Source: Labia minor (Eukaryota; Arthropoda; Insecta; Dermaptera; Spongiphoridae). Taken from it: 64,000 nt of DNA. Below the pieces are notes generated by a model. The model was given only the letters and a program-made list of their open reading frames with translations. It did not search any database and was not told where the DNA came from. The position numbers and the translations under genes were made by a program. The DNA is taken from assembly GCA_963082975.1 (NCBI GenBank), contig OY720344.1:80092053-80156052 (forward strand), in the 5' to 3' direction. Shown here one piece after another: positions 9,614 to 20,946 of this stretch (its first letter is position 1; each line of letters begins with the position of its first letter).

Positions 9614-11266
9614 AAGGTGACCATTTTTTGAAAACACCAAATCAGGACATTTTATTTTAGAGACAAATTGAAAAAAATTTGAAAAAAAAAGTACGAAATG
9701 TCCTAAATATCCTCAGACTTTCTTACTTTCCCAAACAACTCAAACTGGCACAAATCATACTCATCCCCAAACCTGGCAAACCTCCTAACAAAGTTAACTC
9801 CTATCGACCAATCAGCCTCCTCCCCCATCATTTCCAAGGTCATGGAAAAGCTTATCTTCATGAGAATAAAAGAAAACGACCTAATGAAGTGGCTTCCTGA
9901 TCATCAATTTGGTTTCAGGCAACAGCATTCTACCATTCAACAATGCCACAGGCTCGTGGATATGATTGAGAAAGCCTTGGAGGATGGGAAGTATTGCCCC
10001 CCGTCTTCCTCGATATTAGTCAGGCCTTCGACAAGGTATGGCACGACGGATTATTATTCAAAATCAAAACCAATATGCCTTACCACTACTTCACACTCCT
10101 CAAGTCATACCTTTCGGATAGGTTCTTCCAAGTAAAATTTAATGAAGAGCTCTCCGAAGCCCATCCCATCCTCTCTGGAGTTCCCCAAGGTAGCATCCTG
10201 GGCCCATTTCTATACCTCCTTTACTCCTCAGACTTTCCTACCTCCCTGATTGTCAGCTCGCTACATTCGCAGACGACACCGCCATTCTGTCACCTATCAC
10301 AAACCTCTCCAGCGCTTGTGCTAGTCTACAATCATACATAAATCTTGCCTCCGAGTGGCTTGACAAATGGAAAATGAGAGTTAACTGCGACAAGTCCAGC
10401 CACGTCACCTTCACGCTGAAACACCAAAGAGAGAACCACCCAATCTACATAAATAATAAAGCCATCCCGCAAAACAACAGCGTTAAATATCTGGGAATCC
10501 ATCTAGACTCCAAACTCAACTGGAAAGAACACATCAAGAAAAAGAGGCAAGAAATGGATATAAAAATACGAAAGAGATGTACTGGCTTATCGGTAGAAAC
10601 TCCAAACTATCCCTCGAAAACAAAGTCTTAATATACAAGGCAATCATAAAACCTATATGGACGAATGGCTTAGAACTATGGGGTTGCTTGGCAAAATCTA
10701 ACATTGATGTGATCCAGAGATTCCAGTCCAAATACCTTCGCATCATCACCAACGCACCTTGGTATGTCACGAATAAATCAATTCACAAAGACCTCAACAT
10801 CCCCACAATTCCAGAAACAATTTTCTCCAAAACCCAATCACACTACTGGAGACTCTCCCACCACCCCAACTGCTTGTTAGATACCCTAAATGTGGTCATC
10901 ACAAATAGAAGACTCAAGAGGAAATGGCCCCAAGACATACTCCGAGTCTAGAAATTAACACTTCGGTGAGCCCCACTGGGGGCCCTCACCTTGTACATAT
11001 ATTCCCTCCCCCCCCTCCCCTCGCCCCTCGTCCATCCCCATCTCCTCACACCTCCAAGTTAATATATGTTGACACCCCTTCTGCCCATAGAATTCGCATA
11101 ATGATTGTAATGATGATTGTGATTGTAATTCTGATCGCAGAATAAAAAAAAAAAAAAAAAAAAAAATATTTCAAAAAACGGGACAGATATCAAAAAGGAG
11201 GACAGTTTGGAGGACACTTACAAAAGGAGGACAGAGCTTACAAATGGAGGACGGTTGGTCACCTTA
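9614..11266. mobile_element. hAT-type element (family E copy E2) interrupted by a Jockey LINE
   Basis: Ends AAGGTGACCA and TGGTCACCTTA are inverted repeats flanked by the 8-bp duplication AGAAAAAT (9606-9613 and 11267-11274). The outer parts (9614-9710 and 11164-11266) make an element of about 200 bp; everything between is a LINE insertion. The right arm contains four GGAGGACA-like direct repeats. Sequence before the break (GAAATGTCCTAAATAT) matches copy E1. Confidence 0.85.
9711..11163 (+). pseudogene. 5'-truncated Jockey-clade LINE (reverse transcriptase, 3' UTR, poly-A)
   Basis: Starting inside the RT domain, successive frames give IPKPGKPPNKVNSYRPISLLP, then DHQFGFRQQHST, FLDISQAFDKVWHDGLL, SGVPQGSILGP, ATFADDTAIL (catalytic FADD at 10266-10277), KYLGIHLDSKLNW, and the C-terminal ELWGCLAKSN and NAPWYV blocks ending at a stop near 10951. 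This order is that of Jockey-clade elements. An extra C near 9824-9829 is one frameshift; others lie near 10000, 10240 and 10575. A CT-rich 3' UTR and a poly-A tract (11143-11166) follow. A short AAATAT duplication (9705-9710, 11164-11169) may mark the insertion into the hAT element. Confidence 0.9.
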
Positions 11267-11274
11267 AGAAAAAT

Positions 11275-13599
11275 CATATTCATTAGTTTTTTTTTAAATT
11301 TAAATTTATATGACGTCACAAATTAAAAAAAAATCTAAAATTTATTTGTCTACTAAACATTGTAAGTTTATTTATGATATTTTAAAAACAATTTTTTTAA
11401 TTTGTTTTGTCTTTTAATTTTTTGTTAATTCTTATAAATATTTATTTGTTAATTTTATATGTTTTTTTATCTATTTTCCTGTTTATTTTTTATTAAATTA
11501 CTAAGTTATATTTATTTATTCAATGTTCTCTTATTAATTAATTATTAGATAGTTTTAGAATTTTTCACTAAAATATATATTATTATTTAAATTTTATTAA
11601 TATTATTTATTATTATTGAGGACCCCAAGTTCCATTCATTTTAATCAGATTAATGCAATGATGTAACATTTAATAATTCTAATAAATAATTGTATATCAA
11701 TATTTTTTAAAGGGACTAGCGATAGCTCGGTGTTCCAGGTACTCCTATTTAAAATACAAACTATTTGTAAATTACAAAACATTAACATCTAATGAGGAAA
11801 TAATTTTAAATCATCAAAAAATTAAAATAAATACTTATATAAGTATAACTTAATTTTATATATATCTATAGATTAAATAAAATAATTAAATAAATTAAAA
11901 AGAAAATAAATTAAAATAAAATAAAAAATAATAGGAGCAATAGATCTATGTTTAAAAATAATATTTATCAAATAAATAGGAGGGAAAACAAAAATATTAT
12001 TATTTTCTTTTTCATAACTTTTTTCTATTTTTTAATGGGTAGTATTATTAATATATTCGTATGCATAAAAAGGCAAGTTTTAAGGTTTATTTTGAAAGTA
12101 CAAAATAAAAGTCGGTGAATTTAATTAATTAAGTCGTAGACGCTTCTTTTCTTCTTAATATTTAAAAGAGCTACTCAGGGGGTAGAAAAAATGAAAAAAA
12201 AATTGTAAAGAAGATGATTAAGTAGGCCGAGCCGAAAGACGTATTCATTGATCGGCATTGTCTTTATTCATACTATGGTAAAAAAGGACTAAAGAGCTCT
12301 TTATCCAAAAATCATGATTATCTACATCAAAAAAAAATAATAAATAAATAATACTATTTGATTTTCACAAAAGAACAAAACAATACATGTAATGATAGAT
12401 GAAATATTTTTAAATTTGATGACATTGTTATCACTATAGTTATGAATTACGTCCATTTAAAAGTTAAATAATGAGAAATTCTATCAATATTAATTTGCAT
12501 TTTATTACATTGCCTGTTTTATCATCCACAATACTAGTTGCCACCAAATACCTCAAATTTATTATGAAATTCTTAATAAAAATTTTTCATTTTTTCAAAT
12601 TTATTCGTAAACAATGAATATTATACATTCACATGATAATTCTTATAAAAGCAGTTATAACAATGTTTAACTTTTCAAAAGTTACCCAAAGTAATAATTT
12701 TCATAAATATTTATACCTATATAATAGTAATAATAATAACAATAATAAAAGGGGAAATTATAAGATAAAGTTTCTTTTGGTTGATAAGGAAAAGGATAGC
12801 TCAATTCACCGTTTTATATTGAGATCACGAACTCCTTAAATCTAATTAGAAAACATAATCTAACTTTGAATGAATGTCAAGAGTGAACAGTTGAAACGAA
12901 CAAAGCGAAGAAATTTGTTATAAAACAAAAAAAAAAATAAATAAATATATACAATATAGATATTATAAAAAGTTATTTCCCGATTATATTTACGTCTTTT
13001 TGTGAGATTGACCCTCGATGTTTCGGTGTCGATTTCGATATCATATTCAAATGAATTTGGTTTTTTGTGCCCAAACTTCGACATATTTATATATTTTTAG
13101 AATAATTTTAAAGTATATTTTTAAAATAATTTTAAAGTATATTTTAAAATAATTTTAAACATAAGTTTGATCTTTTTATGTTCTAATATCTATGAAATAT
13201 TCATCCATTACTGAAAATTGAAAGAAGTATAATTGTAAATTGAATGGATTTACATGATCTTGAAAAATGATCATAATCATATTTAATAATTCATTTAAAG
13301 TTTTACTGTTATTAAAAAAATTAAATTTTTGTTGATTTTTTGAATTTTGAATTTTTGTTCTACTTAAATTCAAAATGCTTAAGAAGCGATAATTACTAAA
13401 TATTTTTGGATAAATAAAATTAAAAGACCAAGTAAATAATAAATTTGGTATTAATTTATTGTATTAATATCATTAAAATAATGATGTAATTCTCTTTAAA
13501 ACTAGAGATTCTATTAGTAATATAATATGTGAGAAGTCACTGTTTATACAATATTTAAATCCGGTACTTTCATAGACAATTCACAGTATGTTGGCAATG
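11275..13599. other. AT-rich DNA with one small dispersed repeat (family K)
   Basis: No gene is recognised. A segment at about 11639-11745 (AATCAGATTAATGCAATGATG... to GCTCGGTGTTCCAGGTA) recurs at 23712-23800. The rest is low complexity; short ORFs here lack any recognisable motif. Confidence 0.5.
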
Positions 13600-14665
13600 G
13601 TTCCTGAAATAAGGAGAAACATGAATCGTGGCATGGAGGAGATGGAGTGAACCTTTGGTAAAAAAGTTGACCCCAAAATGACGTCACAGCCGCCATATTG
13701 TTCCCATCAAATCATTATATTTTCCATTGATCTTAATGTTAATATATCATTAAATTTCGGGCATTTTTTGTGGAAAATTATGTGAGCAAAAATTTTCTCA
13801 TGAAGAAAAACCTCTTTAAATTTTATTTTATTTCAACTGCAGGCCGTTTTGATATGCATATATGTATAAAAAAAATAAATGTTGCGGCAATCATTTTCTT
13901 CATTATGCTGATGATTAGTCAATTAAAAAAAGAAATTATCATTAGTTTAATGGAAAAATGATTACAAAAAATATATTTATTAATGTATTTTTTTAATTAC
14001 AAAATTAATAATTTAAATACATTGTTATACATTATGCTGAAAAGAAGACCGGCTCTAGGACTTTTGCGCCCCGATGCAGAACAGCAATTGAAGCCATACA
14101 ACCATGAGCTTACTAATACCCTTGAAAATGAGTTAATTTATTGAAAAATAATCTTTTAGGTTTGCTTTTATCTACATAATTTTTTGAAATAAAATGAATT
14201 CTTATTTTAAAATAATATTCGCTAATGGCTTTAATAAGAAAAAATATGTGGTTTTCTAGGGGTGAGTTATTAATGACTCTATTTTTTTAATTATTTCTAA
14301 AAACAAAAATAAATTAACAACTATTTATGACCTCAACCCTGATGTAAACCTAACCTGGTCTTAGAATCCAGTTAGAATCTAATAAAAAATAATTTAATAT
14401 TAAATACAAATTAAATTATTAAAAACTATTTCTAATTATTAAATATATTAACTAAACTATAAAATAAAGAAGAAATAACTAAGGAAAACTTACAAACCTA
14501 CGAGAAAATTTGAAACAAAAATGAATTATGTCTTATGTGAAATTCAATGTTTTGCTGGGAACAATATGGCGGATATGGAATTTCTCCCTACTTTTTGGGG
14601 TCACCCCCACTCCTTAAAACAAGCAATATGTTCACTCTATATACCTCCATGAATCGTGGCAATAC
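13600..14665. repeat. Candidate foldback element with ~125-bp inverted arms
   Basis: The left arm (about 13618-13745: TGGAGTGAAC, TTGACCCCAAAA, CCGCCATATTGTTCCCA) is matched in inverse orientation by 14535-14660 (CCGCCATATTGTTCCCA, GTGACCCCAAAA, AGAGTGAAC on the minus strand). About 0.8 kb of AT-rich DNA lies between; it includes a GC-richer phrase at 14045-14090 that resembles a decayed hAT end. The outer ends and any target duplication were not resolved. Confidence 0.5.
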
Positions 14666-15246
14666 ATATACAATTAAACAACAGATTACGATGTTTTCTC
14701 CTAAATTTTCTATATTATATTTTTACTCGCCAGAGAGAGTCGATGTCGAGATTTTGATGTTTTTATACGTTTTGAATGTCCCTGAGTCATTTTCACTAAG
14801 GTTGAGAAAAATGTCTGTGTGTATTTGTGTATGTAGACAAGATTACTCAAAAATGGTTGAGCTAGAATCATGAAATTTGGTACATGGGCATTATTCAAAA
14901 TGCCTAGTATTCTATCAACTTTTGAGAAATGTAGCTCAACCGGAAGAGGGTCATTACCTACAACGTTTTGATTTTTTTTTCTTCTAAAGTGACCGTAAAA
15001 ATAAAGATATGTTTGATAGTTTTTCATTTGATTAAAAATTTTAAAAAATATATAATTTCAGCTTGATTTAATCGCTAAAAGTACAGGAGTTAACTTTTTA
15101 ACACGACTGCAAATCACCCGCTAGCACGTGACTTGGTACCATCAACAAAGAGTCAAACACGTGCTTTTTTAATAAATATTATTTATTAATTTTACTTTAT
15201 AATTTAATTAATTAATTTTAATTTTAATATAATATATGTTAATTAA

Positions 15247-16942
15247 ACGAAAAGGCATTCGATTCGATATACCAGGAATCCGTTTTTGAAGCATTGATAT
15301 CTCAAGGAGTAAATCCACAATATGTGCAAATTATTCAAGAAATTTATAAAGACTGTAAAGCCCGTATCATTCTAGAAAAGCCGGGAACGTTCTTCCCAGT
15401 TAGAAGAGGAGTTAAACAGGGGGACCCTCTTGCTTTTTAATTGTGCACTGGAAGAAATATTCAAAAGACTAGATTGGGAAAATGAAGGATTGAAAATACA
15501 TGGTTCCTATTTAAATAACTTAAGATTCGCGGATGACGTTGTAATAATAGCAACATCAAGAAATCAAATAACAACAATGATAAACCAATTAAATAAAGAA
15601 AGTAAAGAAATGGGACTAAGAATTAATGTAAAGAAATTCTTTACAACGGAAACCAAGAAGAAATAAAATTCGATGCTAAAATACAGCCCATACCATGCAA
15701 AGACGAAACTATATATCTGGGACAATTAACAAGTTTTGAAAACCAAACAACAAAAGAAATCAAAAGAAGAATTGCTCTAACATGGAAAAAATTTTGGTCC
15801 ATGAAGTATATTTTAAAAAATAAAGAAATAGATCAGAGATCGAAAATAAAAATTTACAAGAAATGCATAACACCGGTTTTAATATATGGAGGGCAGACTT
15901 GGTCTTTTACTCTAAAAAATAAGTTGACCTGTGGCCAGGTCCGAACCGACCGACGGTTTGAAATAAATTAATTTCCAGCTACAGAAACAATTTCAAATAA
16001 TTTTAATATATCTATTAATGTAATAAAAAACAGATATGGATATAACATAAATATTTTTAATTTTATTTTATTTATAATATATAGCTGAAGTAGCCGGCGT
16101 TACCCGAGGCTGTGACGTCATGAAGGGCTGGGTGACGTCATATAATTTTAAATTAAGAAAAACATAATGAAGATGATTTTTCCCGAGGATAAAACCAATA
16201 CATTCGTGGTGATATGTAAAAAAATCTCCTTATGTGAAATTTGGTGCGAAAATAACCCTTCCCTTCTTATCGTCGATCGCTAATACTACCACTTCCGGTT
16301 TCCGGATTTGCACCAAAAGTTGATCAATTCATCCCACTGATGCATTAAGTAAATATACCAAATTTCATCAAAATCGGTTGAGCCGTCCAGGCTGTACACA
16401 TCTATACGGACGGACGGACAGACGGACAGACGGACGGACAGACATCATGCTAAAAATACTTTTTTCTGTTTAGAAAATGCATGATTCGTGGAGATATGTA
16501 AAAATCTCCACATGTGAAATTTGGTGTGAAAACAATACCTCCCTTACTATCGTCGGTCGGTAAAAATCTTTATTATAAAATAACAATTACATTTCAAGAA
16601 TGAATAACCATCGATGGACCAAGGTTGCAACTGAATGGCATCCCATGGAGAATAAAAGAAATAGGGGTAGACCCTCAAGAAGATGGTCAGATGATCTTGA
16701 AGAAGTCGCAGGCGTCGACTGGACTAGAGTAGCAAGACAGAGGTTGGCCTGGAGGAATCTGGGAGAGGCCTATGCCCGAAGGGGCCTGGTTCAATTTTAA
16801 TATGAAGAAAAAAAAAAAAAAAAAAAAAAAAATTTGCAGAATGTATTAAGTGTAAATAATGTTTAATTGTAAAATCTGTAAAAAATGTTTGTAATTATTT
16901 AATCATGAACCAATAAAGGCAATAATAATAATAATAATAATA
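15247..16942 (+). pseudogene. 5'-truncated RTE-type LINE with 13-bp target duplication, itself interrupted by family A
   Basis: It starts inside the RT domain: EKAFDSIYQESVFEALISQG, RRGVKQGDP, then after an indel LLFNCALEEIF and RFADDVVIIA (catalytic FADD near 15528-15539). A family A element occupies 15917-16567. The C-terminus resumes at about 16600 with HRWTKVATEWHP, GRPSRRWSDDLEEVAGVDWT and ends RRGLVQF-stop at 16800. An A-run, about 90 bp of 3' UTR and an (AAT)n tail follow. ATATGTTAATTAA is present at 15234-15246 and 16943-16955, a textbook target-site duplication. Part of the connection domain is lost around the family A insertion. Confidence 0.9.
15917..16567 (+). mobile_element. Family A element (copy A1)
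   Basis: Begins AAATAAGTTGACCTGTGGCC and ends GTCGGTCGGTAAAAA. ACCGACCGACG lies at 15945-15955 near the 5' end and its complement at the very 3' end (16552-16562), an asymmetric inverted repeat. Two perfect TGACGTCA palindromes lie at 16113-16120 and 16133-16140. A GGAC/AGAC microsatellite lies near 16418-16440. A roughly 85-bp direct duplication (about 16193-16283 and 16480-16564) includes the hairpin GTGGAGAT/ATCTCCAC. No ORF. It disrupts the LINE at 15247-16942. Confidence 0.92.
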
Positions 16943-16997
16943 ATATGTTAATTAATACAATTCAAATTTGCGAGATAGTCGAGTGGAGACACTCCAG

Positions 16998-19005
16998 ATT
17001 TTTTAAAATAATATAATTTTAAAATTATTTTTGATTTTTTTGATTGTGAATTAAAGGTCAATTTTTATTTTGTTTCAGAGATCATTGTTCTATGGGAAAG
17101 AGTAAGTTATTCGTTTTGATTACTAGGATTAGAAGAGAGACTAGAGGAGATTTTCTAAGAGCTTGTCGGGTGGGCGGAAATATTAGTTAAATCTGGTTGT
17201 AACGCTTACACGAAAGGAGACGATCAGCATTGTGGGTAGGGTGGGCTAATTGCTTCTCCTTCCTTAAGATCTTCTCTTTGAGATGAATTCACGGTTTATA
17301 TGCTCTTTTTTTCTTTTTTTTCTTTAATTTCTTTTACTTTAATTATTGTCAATATATGTTTTTTGAATTTAGCAAAGAACGTCAAAAACAAATATCAAAA
17401 TTTAAATAAATTAAAATAAGTATGAAAAATATATTGAAATGAAAATCATTTAATTATAATCATTAAATAAAATGATAAATTATAATTCTATCTCTCACTC
17501 TCCAATTGTATGCTAATATAATAAAATTTCTTTAAAAACAATTTTAATTAATATATTTATTTGGGATTTATTTATATTATGATTAAAAATAAGTATATAT
17601 TATTTTCTTTCAATATAACCAGTTTACACATTTTTTTGAGAGTTTACCACAATAAATATTCCATAGTAATAAATTATAATTGTTGAGTTATCTGTAGAAT
17701 TTTAGTTGAGCAAGGTTTTACTTATATTTTATATATTTATAATTTTAATATTATAATTATTTATTAGTAAAAATATTCCTTTTAATTTACTTCGATCTAA
17801 ATATTATTTATTTATTTATTAATGAATAATACAATAGATTGGATTCCAATCCAATAGTACTGAGATGTCCTTTATAAGGGAAGGTTTAGTACCAGAACCC
17901 GAAGAGAGACCGGAATGTTATCATTAAGGCGGTAGGATGTAGAATTGGCTATCAATTGGCAATGGCCTGAACGCTCTGGCTTTACAATCATCAGAATCAT
18001 CAGAGTTAATGGATAATTGAAGGAAACTATTTCGCTTGCTAACTAACCTGGCCCCTTTAACCCTTTTCCCTCTAGCCAATGTTCAATACATTCCCTAAAA
18101 GTCATCCACAATTCAATTCATTCATTACTAAATGATTTGATTGATTTGTATAAATCTTTATAATATATATATTAGTAGTAGTTCAGTAGTAACATACTGA
18201 ACTAATGAAGGATGGGGATCAAATCTCAATAAAAATTTCTCTCAAGTCAATTATCAGTATTGTTAATTGTTAGTAACTCTTTTGAAAGAATATTAACAAT
18301 GTGAGAGCGTTAGTTTTAAATAAAAAAAAAATAAAGATACTTTAGAGAAAGTCATTTTAAAGACTCGCCTTTTAAACCCACTCTTAGATCTTTAAGAGAC
18401 TAAAATATTTCTGATATTAAAGTTAATTAAATATTTATATTGGTAATAGACTCAGATGTTATTAATTAATATTTAATTACTTATGGTAATTATATACTCA
18501 TTTTAATAAAAGCTCATTGAAAGAGCAAAAATATTAGAGAGACTCTAATGATATTCAATTAATATAAAAAATTGCAACTACCTTATTAGTTACCATAAAA
18601 AGCCTCTGACTTTTGTACTCCTACGGAAGAACAGTGCCTATAAATTTGATGGTTTCTTAGGGTTTCTCTGGGTAAAGGTGGCTATGATAGTAGAAGAGGT
18701 TCTCTCAACCTTTATCTTGTATTTTTTTTATTAAAGAGCTTCTTAATTTTGATCCCTGAGGCTGGGGGGACCCCATTCCGTTGACCCAAGTCTGTATTAG
18801 CTGACCATCCAAGAATAAAAGAAAATGTATTATTTGTACAAATTATATTATATATATATATAGATAGATTTATAGACTATATATTTATATAGTATATTAT
18901 TATATTATATTAAATTATAATTTATATATTATCTTAAAATACTTTTTCAAGAATCAATATATTCAGACATTTGAAAAATATTATTTTTATTTATTTTTAA
19001 CTTGG
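16998..19005. other. AT-rich DNA, no gene recognised
   Basis: Three GC-richer patches (about 17080-17290, 17850-18110 and 18600-18790) interrupt otherwise homopolymeric sequence. None shows a long ORF or a domain I recognise. They could hold short exons or old repeats; I cannot decide. Confidence 0.45.
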
Positions 19006-19009
19006 TTCC

Positions 19010-19400
19010 CTTTTCATTAACAATTGAATTTTGTTTACTTAAAGGCGAATGAAAAAAGGACAAATCAACAAAAAGGACATTTTCAAAGCTTTGAGTCCAC
19101 TTTAAAAAAAAAATTCTATTAAAAATATCATAAATTATATAATTTCTGTTCTGATTTCTATTTCCGAGTCTTTTATGAAAAATCTATTTATCTTTGTTAT
19201 TACTTTTAAAATAAAAATTGTTTTTTGTTTACTTGAAAAGAAGAGACGATAATAATACAACAAAAAGGATCCTTTTACCCTTGACCATTGTCAAAAGATA
19301 ATACGGAGGTGATATTCCAGTTCAAGAAAAAAGATATTTAACCAAAGTTGGAATAAGAATTTTTAAGAAATTTTAAAGTGTATTTAGAAAAAAAAAAATG
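19010..19400 (+). repeat. Dispersed repeat family M, copy 1
   Basis: This segment (TTAACAATTGAATTTTGTTTACTT ... ACCAAAGTTGGAATAAG) is present in inverse orientation at about 31290-31738 with moderate divergence. It has no ORF and no clear terminal repeats. Both copies lie next to family A or B elements. Confidence 0.7.
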
Positions 19401-19455
19401 AAACAATGAATTTAACACTGACCCATCCAAGCTTTTTAACTGACCTACACTTTTA

Positions 19456-20097
19456 TTACCGACCGACGATAGTAAGGGAGGTATTGTTTTCACACCAAAT
19501 TTCACATGTGGAGATTTTTACATATCTCCACGAATCATGCATTTTCTAAACAGAAAAAAGTATTTTTAGCATGATGTCTGTCCGTCCGTCTGTCCGTCCG
19601 TATAGATGTGTACAGCCTGGACGGCTCAACCGATTTTGATGAAATTTGGTATATTTACTTAATGCATCAGTGGGATGAATTGATCAACTTTTGGTGCAAA
19701 TCTGGAAACCGGAAGTGGTAGTATTAGCGATCGACGATAGGAAGGGAAGGGTTATTTTCACACCAAATTTCACATGAGGAGATTTTTTTATATATCACCA
19801 CGAATCATACACTTTGTATTGGTTTTATCCTCGGGAAAATCATATTTATTAGTTTTTTCTTGATTTAAAATTATATGTCGTCATCCAGCCATTCATGACG
19901 TCACAGCCTGGTCTTACATATATATTATAAATAAAATAAAAATAAAAATGTTTATATTTATTATTTATGTATTCATATCTGTTTTTTATTAGATTAATAG
20001 ATATATTAAAATTATTTGAAATTGTTTCTGTAGCTAGAAATTAATTTACTTCAAACCGTCGGTGGGTTCTGTGCCTGGCCACAGGCCAATTTATTTT
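19456..20097 (-). mobile_element. Family A element (copy A5)
   Basis: Full-length copy in inverse orientation: ACCGACCGACG at the left end, GTCTGTCC microsatellite near 19575-19600, the internal duplication, a TGACGTCA palindrome near 19896, and the AATAAATTGGCCTGTGGCC terminus at the right. The terminus is the variant also seen in copy A4 (26788), with GTGCCTGGCC instead of GGACCTGGCC. Confidence 0.9.
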
Positions 20098-20300
20098 AAA
20101 TTTATCTAAATTATAAAATGATGATTTAATATATGCTAATATAAATGTTATTTTTTCAATTTTTTTTAATCCCATAATTATATGTTTTAAATGGTTATAA
20201 AATAAAATTAGCTGGAGTGTCTCTACTCGACTATCTCCCAATTTGAATTGGATTAAATAACATAATTTATTATATTTAAATTAAATTTAATTAATTAAGG
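20098..20300 (-). mobile_element. Family A-B linker plus family B 3' end
   Basis: A linker of about 115 bp joins family A copy A5 to a family B 3' end (CTGGAGTGTCTCTACTCGAC at 20212). The same linker joins B2 to A4 at 26674-26787 in the opposite orientation, nearly base for base. A 66-codon frame across it is shared with that copy but overlaps transposon ends and is not considered a gene. Confidence 0.8.
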
Positions 20301-20867
20301 TCAACTTATTTTTATAAATCTTTAAATTTTTTTTCAATGTCGTTCTAAAAAAAGGTAAGATGATTTTGTTGACAAACTTTTGAACATTTTCGATTTTTTT
20401 TTTATTTCTTTTTAATTTTTTTCACAATATGGGTCTAAAAGAAAGGTAAAATGATTTTTGGGATCAGACTTTTCTTTTAAAATTTTTAATGTTAGTGACC
20501 CACAAGCTAGTACTAAAAAATAATGATCAAAATTTGACCCACTTCTAAAACATCTTATTTCAACTGATCTTAATATTTTTAATTATTATATTATTATAAT
20601 TTATTAATTTAAACATCGAGAAAAAAATGGTACTTAGATATATTATATAACTATTTATTTTTATATTATATATAAAGAATATAGGAAAGATTATGGAATT
20701 GAATAAGTAAAAAACAAAATAAATTCACAAATTTCATAATATTTATTAATGTTAATAAATTATTATTATTAATATTAATTAATATATACATTAAAAATAT
20801 TAAATACAAATTAGCGTATCGTCTTTTTTTAAATAAAACATCAATTACAATAATGAACAAGAATAGT

Positions 20868-20876
20868 ATTTATTTT
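20868..20876 (-). terminator. Candidate polyadenylation signal for the F-box/LRR gene
   Basis: An AATAAA hexamer on the minus strand lies about 75 bases beyond the stop codon at 20947. In DNA this AT-rich such hexamers are common, so support is positional only. Confidence 0.4.
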
Positions 20877-20946
20877 AATAAAGACATTAAATTACATTAT
20901 GACTTAAATAATAAAATAATTGAACTTTATACAATAATAAGGTAAT

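Larger units (their letters stand above)
14725..16997 (+). mobile_element. Family B element (copy B1) interrupted by an RTE LINE
   Basis: The left part (14725-15246) carries the family B order: ACTCGCCAGAGAG start, GTTGAGAAAAATGTCTG, a degenerate GT-rich stretch, GAAATTTGGTACATGGGCA, GAGCTACATTTCTC on the minus strand, and TAATAAATATT. The right part (16956-16997) supplies the family B end GCGAGATAGTCGAGTGGAGA and its hairpin. A LINE separates them with a 13-bp duplication. Restored by removing the LINE, the length fits the full copies near 26069 and 34857. Confidence 0.88.

Noticed and set aside
16418-16440. GGAC/AGAC repeats in family A as a possible CRISPR-like array
   Set aside because: The units are contiguous 4-8 bp microsatellite repeats without spacers, found in every family A copy.
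20041-20241. 66-codon frame shared almost identically with 26644-26907
   Set aside because: It runs across a family B end, the linker and a family A end; conservation is explained by the duplicated composite, not by coding.
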